DNA from: Heliocidaris erythrogramma
Taxonomy: Eukaryota > Echinodermata > Echinoidea > Camarodonta > Echinometridae
Length of the DNA stretch: 64,000 nt
NCBI GenBank assembly: GCA_025617745.1
Contig: CM046856.1
Location: 42,585,049-42,649,048 of the forward strand
Reading direction: 5' to 3'
Each line of letters opens with the position of its first letter. Position 1 is the first letter of the stretch. The translations under genes were made by a program, and so were the position numbers. The notes beneath the pieces were generated by a model that saw only the letters and a list, made by a program, of their open reading frames with translations, ran no database searches and had not been told where the DNA came from. Below, piece after piece: positions 42,670-53,500 of this stretch.

Positions 42670-44915
42670 CAGTTTTATAATACTCCATGTACATCTATGT
42701 ACATAACTCAATCATTGTACATGCACATTTTTAATCACGTTTGCCCATCCTTGAATAAATATATAGTGTTCATTCAAACCAAGGCCGTTTGAATGGAAGA
42801 TAGAGATTGGACCAAATGTACTGACTAGTTTAGTAGCCAAAATTATCCAAGAACTTAGAAGGTAACAGAATATAAAAGTCCTCACAAAATTGATTTTAAA
42901 ATTTGTCTCAAAATGTAAAAGAGGTCTTACTTTCAAAGTTGTGAACAGAGGTTAAAAGAGTGTATTCAATAAGGAACAAAAAAAAAACAACTCCCCCGCC
43001 CCTCAAGCATTATGTCTGACAAAACAAATGGAAAAAGCAATATACCACAGGAGAACAATATTCAAATGTTTAAGAAAATGGCTTGTATTTACAATAAAAT
43101 ATCAAATATTCAAGATATCAATATTGATTACAATTATCCTCCTAAAATTCATTAATATCACCTCCATAAATAAATGTTTTGTGAAGATTAGTTTTTAGTA
43201 AAAAACTAATTTATATTACTTTCTAGTAAATCTCTACCAATCAATGAAGAGAACTCTTTTAATTTCATGATTCTTTGAGAGGTGATATTCTGACCTTGAC
43301 TGCATTTTATCCCCGATTCTTCCTATATTTTGACGTATGCAATGCCTTGTCACTACTCCAAAGTGTAGGTCAGACCTCATAATTATAACAATGACAAGAT
43401 TATTCATTAAAAAAAATGATCAATTGATAATCTCATTATCAAGTTATTCTCGGTGAGGTCTGACCAGAACTTAAACCTCAAGATTAAATGAATAAATAAA
43501 GACATGAACAACTTTGCTGAAAATGTCTTCTTCTTTTTTTTAATGGGAATGGCTTGTACTTGCAGATTAATTTAATTGGTATGTAAAACCTATAATAATT
43601 TTTAAAAATAACAGTCTAAGAACTTCTTATATGTATTCAATACATAAAAAAGCAAGGAAAAACAATATACACCAGCACATCCTGATCAGTTAAAACATAG
43701 ATCATTGTAGGGCATGATGGTTTACCTCGGTTACCCTCCCACACAGAAGACGGCCAAATAAATTAAGATGTGACCCATCATCTCACTGCGGCTAAAAAAA
43801 AAATATCTGGGGGGGGGGGAGGATGCAAATTATTCTCAACTGCATGCGAATATTACAATGTACTGCATGCATGCATGTAGAGACAAAACAAAATCTTCCT
43901 GTAAAACTTAACCGAGTTATTTGGTCAGTAAGTGACCTTTAATGTCATGAAAATGTACGATTTGGGCATTCATTTGAAAGAGGGTGACATAAAGACAATT
44001 CCTACGAAGATTGATAGCAAGTAGATTTTGAACAAATATTTGTGAAATAGAGTAAAATTTTATAAAAGTTTGCATGTTTCCAACATTGTTCTTTGGGGCA
44101 AGGGGGGGACATAATTTTTTTTTTATGGGTCATGTGCTTCCCAGGATCCCCTACCCTCATTACATCAATATGAGACAGACATGTTTCTTTTCACAAATGC
44201 ATTTCCAATGATTGTTCCTATACTGTATACAGCTTGATGAGATTCCTGGTAGACATCAGGTAGTACCAGCACTTGCTGGGGGAATTAGTCTAACAAAGTC
44301 TGAAAAAAAACCAGATTACAAGCAATATTTTCAAACAAGTACCAACTGAAACACAGTTCTTGATTTCATATCAGGATACAAGGGTACAAAAAAGTTTCCA
44401 CAGTTAAAGCCATATATTTCCTGGTTCTTTACACACACACACACACACATGTACTTATTATAGCTCCCTTTTAATTTTATGTAAAATAATATTAAAATAA
44501 TATACAATCTGCAGTACAGTATAATAAAACAGTACTGTACGTATTATAATATTTGCAAGATGACAGATATTAGACCTCTTTAACTAAAATGCACTGTGTT
44601 GGTCATGGTCTGATAGTGGTGAAAAAAGTGACAATCATTAATAAAAAATGTTTTCTTAAATCAACTATGAATATGAAGAGGACATTCGTCAAAGTTAGGG
44701 TTATATGACTAGCTGAAAAAATCTGTTTCCTACTATAAATACATTGTTTGGGGGGATTTTAATTTTAATTATTTTATGATTCACTAGCAAGAAAAGACGC
44801 TTGTGTGTGATTGGTGAGTTTGGAAACAATGTCGTCTGACAGACAAATCCTGAAAATCAACAACAGACATGCAATTTCTTGATGATGCAGGTGTTTGGGG
44901 GTAAAACTCTTAGGG
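42670..44915. other. No gene recognised
   Basis: AT-rich intergenic DNA. At 43366-43470 GGTCAGACCTCATAATTATA pairs loosely with AGTTATTCTCGGTGAGGTCTGAC, a small inverted repeat whose right end also occurs at 95-152. G9 at 43811. Confidence 0.4.
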
Positions 44916-44921
44916 GTTGTA

Positions 44922-45150
44922 TAGAGTACCGAAGTGTGACATCATACCGGCCAAGTTGTCAAGGTTGCTGGTTCTAAACAATTTTGTGCTAAACAATGGC
45001 GTGGTGATCACACCAGCGGCAAACACTGAAATTGCCCGCTCCAGCCCGTTGCTCGAATGACTTCGTGGTGAACCTCATGCGCGGGCTCTGTTGTTTGGAA
45101 CCAGTATCCTGGACGACGAGCGAATATGACGTCAGCACTTCGGTACTCTA
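44922..45150. mobile_element. TA-flanked MITE with TAGAGTACCGAAGTG ends
   Basis: TAGAGTACCGAAGTG (44922-44936) and CACTTCGGTACTCTA (45136-45150) are exact inverted repeats with TA on each side; the next bases (TGACATCAT / ATGACGTCA) also pair loosely. About 229 bp, GC-rich inside, non-coding. Confidence 0.85.
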
Positions 45151-45366
45151 TACTGCATGTACAAGCAGGTGCATCCAAAAATCAGAAAAGTAAGGAAATC
45201 TGTTTCTAAAAATGATTTGATTGTCACCAACTCTGTACATAAGGAATGAAAAGGTAAGATATTATAAATATTGATATTGAAAAGGGAAGCCATCTACAAT
45301 GCCTGAGAAATAGAGTAGCATATATTCTCATGTTTACAATAATACGGTGCACCTCTTGTGTATCAT

Positions 45367-46003
45367 ACAGTCGAGCCTCATTGTAAAGAACACTGTACTA
45401 CAAACTCTTATAATAACAAGGTATTTTTGCAGGTCCAAATTCTTTTTATCCCATTGTTTCAAGCACTGATATAAGAAGATTTGTTTATATAACAGGCTGA
45501 TTTCCTGGGTCCCAATTAGTTTTTATCCCATTGTTTCAAGCCCTGATATAAGAAGATTTGTTTATATAACAGGCTGATTTCCTTGGTCCCAATTAGTTTT
45601 ATCCCATTGTTTCAAGCACTGATATAAGAAGATTTGTTTTTATAACAGGCTGGTTTCCTTGGTCCCAATTAGTTTTTATCCCATTGTTTCAAGCACTGAT
45701 ATAAGAAGATTTGTTTATATAACAGGCTGATTTCCTTGGTCCCAATTAGTTTTTATCCACTTGTTTCAAGCATTGATATAAGAAGATTTGTTTATATAAC
45801 AGGCTGATTTCCTTGGTCCCAATTAGTTTTATCCCATTGTTTCAAGCACTGATATAAGAAGATTTGTTTATATAACAGGCTGGTTTCCTTGGTCCCAAAT
45901 AGTTTTTATCCCATTGTTTCAAGCACTGATATAAGAAGATTTGTTTATATAACAGGCTGATTTCCTTGGTCCCAATTAGTTTTTATTATGAGGTTCCACT
46001 GCA
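45367..46003. mobile_element. CTATAA-type MITE with internal 77-bp minisatellite
   Basis: Ends ACAGTCGAGCCTCATTGTAA and (minus strand) GCAGTGGAACCTCATAATAA. Inside are seven units of 76-77 bp starting CCCATTGTTTCAAGCACTGA at 45450, 45527, 45603, 45680, 45757, 45833 and 45910. Each unit contains GATATAAGAAGATTTG, ATATAACAGGCTGATTTCC and TTGGTCCCAATTAG, the same words as the single-copy interior of the MITE at 48558-48756. Confidence 0.85.
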
Positions 46004-46104
46004 TTTGCACAAGTCAAACATGACAATTACATGTTTGTATGTACTCCTATTGAGTTCATCATAAAGATTATGACCTGAATTCACAAAGATGAATTTACAC
46101 TTAA

Positions 46105-46613
46105 AGGGGAGGTCCATCCTGGTATTTAGTTGATTTTGAATAAGAGCAGAAAGAATGTGAGAAACAGATTACCGAAAGTTTGAGCAAAATCCAACAAGAA
46201 ATAAGAAAGTTATGAATATCTGAAGTTGTAATCAGTCAAAACACAAATTGGCAACTAGGTGATGTATCTTGCGAGCTCCTCTTCCAATTGGTCTGTACAG
46301 AAAATGCCATAAATTTTCATTTTCTTAGTTGTTGATGAAGGAATACAATGTTTCATACAGGTTTTGTGTAAAAACATATGTTCAATGATTATATTTAGGT
46401 TGCATGTATGATTAAATATTTTCTTTAGCAAAACTGGAAATTTAAGATTTCCAGTTTGTGTTTAATTACAACTATAAAAATCTGTAACTTCCTTATTCCT
46501 TATCAGATTTTGCTCAAACTTTCATTGATTTGTTTCTTTATTTTTTCCCACTTAATTTGTTTATTTTTTCTCCTTCTTTTAAAACCAAATTGATTTTCGG
46601 GTGGACTTCCCCT
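46105..46613. mobile_element. TTAA-flanked AGGGGAGGTCCA element
   Basis: AGGGGAGGTCCATCC left, GGGTGGACTTCCCCT right, TTAA on both sides (46101-46104, 46614-46617). The interior includes ATCCAACAAGAAATAAGAAAG and its loose inverse near 46480. Related to 52387-53056. Kolobok-type target (inference). Confidence 0.75.
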
Positions 46614-46619
46614 TTAAAC

Positions 46620-47367
46620 CATGGTCTATCAATTTTCCAAAACGGCCAAACCAAAAAAAGGGGAAAAACTGAGGTGAGAAAAAATATTTCTGTTTTATAC
46701 TGTTAAAATACTTTAATTTTATTGTAATTAATATTCTTCCTTTATGAGGTCCATTAAAATATGTGGTTTAGATCATGGTTAAGATTTAAAGCCACCTTCA
46801 TATACTTGGGCCAAGAATCTATTTATGAAAGCAAAGTGCATATTCTATTCTTAAGGTTTAAGAAAGTTTAAGAATGGAACTTCTAACAGGTTTTAAGATG
46901 CACCATCATACAAGATAATTCAGCAAATCTGATATCTTTGTACCAAAACATACTTTACTACCTCTCTTTTTTGTACAATGTTGTAAAAGGATTTTCACTT
47001 GTAACACTAATTTCACATAAGTATGACATTAAAAATAAAAGCCTCGTATCCATTTACACACTTCTTAATGCCTTCATTAGATCTATACACAAATCCTGCA
47101 CATGAGATGTATGCTATCACCATTCCTGGTATATGAAGCATGCACCTGGCTGTATAAGGACAGTGGACATGGATGTCTCCAGTCCAATGTCTTCGATTTC
47201 AAAACCTGCAGAGGACGAGAGCCTAACACTTGAATGCACTTGATAATTCCCTTTAAAATGAAGTGCATTTGGGGGAAACTCCTGCAGGTTGCAAGCAAAA
47301 AGGGAAGGTTTTGATGAGCTTGTGAGTTGTACCAAGGAGGCACTGAGGTACTCTCCATTCACAGTGT
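46620..47367 (-). other. Probable 3' UTR and flank of PDCL3
   Basis: Sequence following the PDCL3 stop on the minus strand. No other gene or clear polyadenylation signal could be fixed. Confidence 0.4.
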
Positions 47368-47510
47368 TCAGTAATCATCTTCATCATCGGAATCATCGCC
47401 CTTCTGGTCACGCCCGGAGAAGATGGTGAGGGTGTTCCTGACTTGAGGCTTGGGTGGTTCCTTCATGTCTGTCTTCACTGCTCCTACTTCAGACAATTTC
47501 CACTCAAGTT
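47368..47510 (-). CDS. PDCL3: PDCL3 exon 6 (C-terminus, stop)
   Basis: Acceptor CTCTCATAG. It encodes [20 protein letters not shown] then [20 protein letters not shown] and an acidic tail, TGA on the minus strand at 47370-47368. Confidence 0.94.
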
Positions 47511-50500
47511 CTATGAGAGAGGAAGAAAGACAAAGAGCAGAGTGAGGGAGAGAAATTAAGGAGAAAGAGAGAGATATCGAGGGAAGAATAGAGGGGAGGG
47601 AGAGAGGGGAAAGATAGAATGTAGAGAGGTAGAGAAGGAGAGAAAGAGAGAAAGTGAGAGAGAGTGGGGAGGAAAGATTATAGGGGAGGGAGAGACAGGA
47701 CAGAGTGAAGATAATAATAAGTATAACAATAAATCATTCCCAAATCGGTCTCCTGAAGTTCATATAGAAAAGGTACTGGGTATGCCACTGATAAAAAAGG
47801 TCCCATCCCAATGATTTGTGCTACTGGGCCTTCTGCACTAATTTTTTCTTATCAGTGAAATATTTATTAACCTTCCCACATGAATTTGAAACCAGATGAG
47901 ATGGCTGAGTTAACAGTCCTTTTCAGGACTTCACACTTTCAAGAAAGATTACTTCTACATTCTCTCACTCTCTATCTCACCTTTCCATTTCTTCTCTTAA
48001 CTTTCTCCACTTTCTCCTTCTAAACTGAACAATCCTTTTCAGGACTAACCACATAGTGAACTGTAAACCTCAACGTTATCTTTAATACTATCATCATCAT
48101 TATTATTATCACCATGATTGTCATAGGAAGTTTCTTAGGTATGTACCTTCTACTGTTAGGTTCATTCCACCAAACTCTAACGGCCCCACAAACTGGCTCT
48201 TCATTTCTCCTTCATAGTACACAAATATTGTAGGCAGGTTCTTGTCTGGATAGTTGGGTATACACGTTGTAGATATACTCCGCAGGAACTTGGTGGCCCT
48301 GAACTTGTTGGCTAAGAGCGTGACATGTTGGTTGATGAGTGCGCACAAAGGAATACTGAAAGAAAGACATGTATATTGGAAATATTGTACAATCTTTGAC
48401 TCTGTTTAGTGACTAGTTACTTAGCATTATTTTTTTTCTTTTACTATCACTGTTATTGATCTTTACTATCATTTCTATTATCATTATTACTAGTATTATT
48501 ATTATCCTTCTCATTATTATTTTCAAATACCATGATCACTATTGTTATTATCACTACAGTGGAAACTCACTATAAAGAGCTCTGAAATAATGAGATTCCT
48601 GATATAATAAAGTAACTTGCTGGTCCCAGGTCTTTATGTTTTGTTGTTGTTTTTGTTTAACCCTGATATAAGTATATTCCTGATATAACAAGGTAATTTT
48701 CATGGTGACAAGGTAATATTCATGGTCCCAATTACATGTACAGTTTCCACTGTATACCTAAAGCTAGCACTGAAAACTGATCTGATGATGATACAGTACA
48801 CCAATAAAGTCAATTCAAAGTATACATGTAGCTATGATTATACACCCAAATACTGAAGAAGCACATAAAGACTGTATTATGTGATATGTGTTTTTACTAT
48901 CATAATTACCCATAATACCGAATACCTATTCATAGACAAAATGTATTGTGATCCTATTTTTAATGTGATGTGCATGTAAGGTACAAACTACAATTTGTAT
49001 ATTGAAAAACGACAGGTTTCCTCAATACGTAAACATTAAATAAAACCTGCTCTATAGTATTCCAATGTTTCAATGACCACTGAAAAAAAAAAACATATAT
49101 CTCATGTTTCATTGCTTTGATCAAGGAGGTACTAGAACCTCCTCGCTTTTGTTTCAATGACCACTGAAAAAAAACAACATAAGATTTGTTTACAAATTAA
49201 ACATATATCTCATGTTTCATTGCTTTGATCAAGGAGGTACTAGAACTTCCTCGCTTTTGTTTCAATGACCACTGAAAAAAACAACATATATCTCATGTTT
49301 TATTGCTTTGATCAAGGAGGTACTAGAACCTCCTTGCTTTTGATAACAGCCTATATAGAATTGAATACATAAGAAGAAGGGCTCAAGTCCATCCGAACAA
49401 TTTTTGAATATCTGGCAAAAAAAAATCAATATTTTCATAGGTCTGCAGGACAGAATGTTTTCATCTTTCTGTATTATATCATGTATGTTCACATGAAAAA
49501 GATTACTTAAAGATGAAAACATTCAGATTTTAAACTTATCTCGAAATATTGAGTTTTTTTCTTGAGACCTAAAAGAATTATTTGATAGACTTGAGCCCTT
49601 CTTCCTCTCATGTATTCAATTCTAAATAGGCCATTAGAAAAGCAGCAATATAAAAAGAGATTTTTTTTAAAATCTTTCAATGGTCATTCTAAAATCATTC
49701 ATAATTTCATCAAGTGATATAGCTTTTAGCTTGTGCATCCTGCCTAGATGCAAACTGCATTGATTATCACTGCTCTATAGTTCAAAGAAAGAAATGACCA
49801 AGGTGTCAATGTCAAATGTGGATGGGGGTAGTTTTATCAGGTGGAGGAGTAGATATCAAAATTCTTCCATCCGCCATTCCACCATTGTTGGTCAAATGAT
49901 ACCTAACAGCCAATATTGTGTGTAAGGGGGAAAAAAGACCCAGCTGGTCTGTACCTTTGGTTTTCAACAATGACATAATAGATAAATACAAAAAAAGACA
50001 ATTTATACAGAATATAATTGTTACGCACTTCACATAGATTATACATGAAATAAACTAACAACTTATGAATCAACCACTTACATCAATCCAAATGAGAATT
50101 ACATAGATACTAAATAAACAAATAAAAATGGATATGATGAGTGCAGAATCAGAGGAATCATGTTAAATCATTAGGTTGGAAAACAACAGAATACCAAAAA
50201 ATGGGACCAGCAAAGTAATTGTTGTGATGAAATGTGTCATAACAATATTCTTTATAATGAGGTTTCACTCAACAACTACAAGTAGGTTTAGGGGTTTATT
50301 TGGTGCTAAATTAGAAATTTAATGTTTTTCAGGCATCAAGGTCTTACTTAGGAGGATAGAGAGATTTTTCTTAGTTCTGTACCTTGGAACAAGACTAAAG
50401 GTTATATATAAGCCAAGCCAGACACAAACCAGACGACAACACAATCATATCCACTTGTTAACAGAGTGAAAATGAGTTGTGAAAAAGCTCAGTATTTATT

Positions 50501-53500
50501 ATCTTTTATCACCCATAAAGTGCACTTTTTTTCTTATATATCTATCTGTAAAGCTCTGGAAAAAAATTATTAGACCGGTCTTTGTTTATAGGGGTATTAC
50601 AAAAATTTACTTTTCTTTGGTTGTACTTCCTTGAAAGAATTACATATTAAAACGATTGTATCTTGCTATTTTGGGCTTTTATTTCCTTCTTACCACAGAA
50701 GTAAGATTATTAGTAACCTTTCTTTGTCTAATAATTTTATCATGGCTGTATGTGTACAAGCCTTAATGAACACACACATATTATTGGTGCTGAACTTTTG
50801 ACGATGGATTTAACCCATTGCCTACAGGAACCAGGTGATCCCTGTATTAACCCTATGGGAATTTGAGAATTCAGTAGTCAACGGGTTAACTGTGTTCTTT
50901 GACAAGATACCAGACCGTTCAGGATATGAGGATTTAACAAGCCTTCCCAGACCAGGATTTTGCTTTGCAAGTCACAGCACTACTTTTGCTTGAGCTTTGA
51001 GGCACTGAGAGAAAAGGTTGATCACTGATCACTCACCCTGCTTTGTAGAGGTGTAACACGACCCACACGCCCTCACCAGCATTATTGACTTCCTGTACAT
51101 AATCCGGAGCAGAGATGTCCTTCACTGATCCGTAGACTGCTTTATCTTGGATCATCTTAATCTCTGCTAATCGCTGTTGCCTGTAACACACAAGAAATAG
51201 ACAATGGCAAAACTTCCTGATTGCACGATGCGTGCTCTGGAGACAACTGCTCGTTGGTCAATTCCTAAAATGTAACACCACATGTAACACTATACCGTAA
51301 CCCTGACTCTACCCATAACCTAAAAACCAAGCAAAACCCAACCCATTTTCTTTAATGAAGGTAAAATAAAGCATATGTCGCAGAAGCATGTGTCGGATCA
51401 TCAACTTCCTAACCAGGCGAGTGCACAAGGAATGGTATTCTGACCATGATTTTATCTCAAAAAAATATATTGTATTTTCAGCCCAACCCCTAATGTACAA
51501 GGCTATTGAGAGCTTCTCCTGATCTGACAGGGGTAGGGGGATGCACCTCTGATCTAAGCCATGAAATGACTGTAAATAACCATTATTCATGTAGAATGAT
51601 AAGCTTTACAAACTATAAGCATAACTGGACATTTCTAGGGGTAATCAAATAAAAAAGGGAGGTTGAGATTAGGTATTTGTGTAATAAAAATCCTTACACC
51701 TTACATCTACACACAAAGGAATTATCACAAAAATTTACTTTATTTCTATTATTATGTTAACTACATATTTCTACATAACTACATATTTCAAAGTAAAAAC
51801 TACAACTGATTTACAAATAAAATATTGAAGGATATGTATAGAGTTTTCCTTTAGTCTTGTACACAAAATACAGAAGCTCTATATTTTGGGGCTGACCCGA
51901 GGTCACAAAAAGTCATCTCTATCTCTCTCTCCATACTTTTCTATCTTCATCTCTTTCTCTCACTTTTCATCTTCCAGAGTCATTCTCCCACTTCACTCCT
52001 TTACCTGTACTGCTGAAGTATTCTCTCCTCCTCTTCATCTTCTAATTCATCCAGTTCATCTAGTGTCATGTCCTCTAATGCCTTCTCTATGAACAGAAAC
52101 AAAACAAAGGCACAAAATGGTACTGATTTGCCAATCCACTACTACACGGGTAGACCCAATGTTCAGTTTTCTTCTAATACTACTTTGAACAATGACAGAT
52201 CCCGTTCAAAGTTTCTTGGTATGATCTGATTCACAATATTCAGTGTCCATTTCATCTAATATCACATTCTCTAATTCCTTCTCTGCAAAAAGACACAAAA
52301 CAAAGGCACATAATGATATTGATTTGCCAATCCACTTCTACACGTGTAGACCCAAAGTTCTGTTTACTTCCAATACTACATTTTCAGGGGAAGTCCACCC
52401 TAATATTAAGTTGGTATTAATAAAAAATCAGAGAAACAGATCAGTGTGAGCAAAATCCGATAACTAAGAAAGTTATGAATTTTGAAATTGCAGTCTATCA
52501 AACACAAATTGGCAACTCTACGAGACTGTGAAGTATCTTTTGAGGTCTTCTTCCATTTTCTCTGTGCTGGAAGCGTCATGAATATGCCTTTTTTAAGTTG
52601 TTGAGGGAATAGATTTATTTCATACAGGGGTTGTGTAAAAACACATGTACAATGATTAAATCGAGGGTGCATGTGTGATCAAATATTTTATTTTCTTTAG
52701 AAAAAATAGAAATTTATAATGTTTTAGTACAAGGCAAATGGGAGAGGATAATGAAAGATACATCACAGAGCTGCCAATTTGTGTTCAATCACTTAAACTT
52801 CAAAAATTTAATAACTTTATTATCTTTTACTGAATTTTGCCCAAACTTTCAGTGATTTTTCTTTAACATTTCTGCTTCTATTAAAACCAACTTGATATCA
52901 GGGGAGCGTTTCATGAAAGGAAGTTGTCGGATATTTTATCCGACAACTGTTATAAGCTACTGAAATCCTTGCATCTGATTGGCTGAGAGCAAATTTGTCG
53001 GATAAAATATCTGACAAGTCCTTTCATGAAACGCCCCCCTGGTTGGACTTCCCCTGTAACCAATGTTGATCTGATTACAATATCTAACACATCTGCTAAA
53101 TGCTGACTAGCAGGTACACAAACAATTCTGACAATATTAATATTTTCCCTGAAAGTTGCAGATCAAATTCTATTGTATAAACTAATTTTATTCATTGATA
53201 GAGGATAAGTTATAAGGATTGATCAAGGACCAGAGGGAGGGGTGGGGGAATTTAAGTATATTCTGGAGCTGTCAGAAAAAAGTGCTTTTAGACCTAGTAT
53301 AACCTACACCGATATTCTGAAAGCTCACTTAGTCATCACCATCATCATTACCACTATACAGTGTGAGTCAGAAAATATGTTACCCTTTTTTAACTTGTTT
53401 TTGTTTTAAAAATATGGGTTTAACAGAGTATTTTTTAGCATTTTGTTATTGTTTTAAAAATATGGGTTTAACAGAGTATTTTTTAGCATGTATGCATAGA

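Noticed and set aside
45450..45986. 77-bp repeat as CRISPR or host satellite array
   Set aside because: Units are contiguous and derive from the surrounding MITE.
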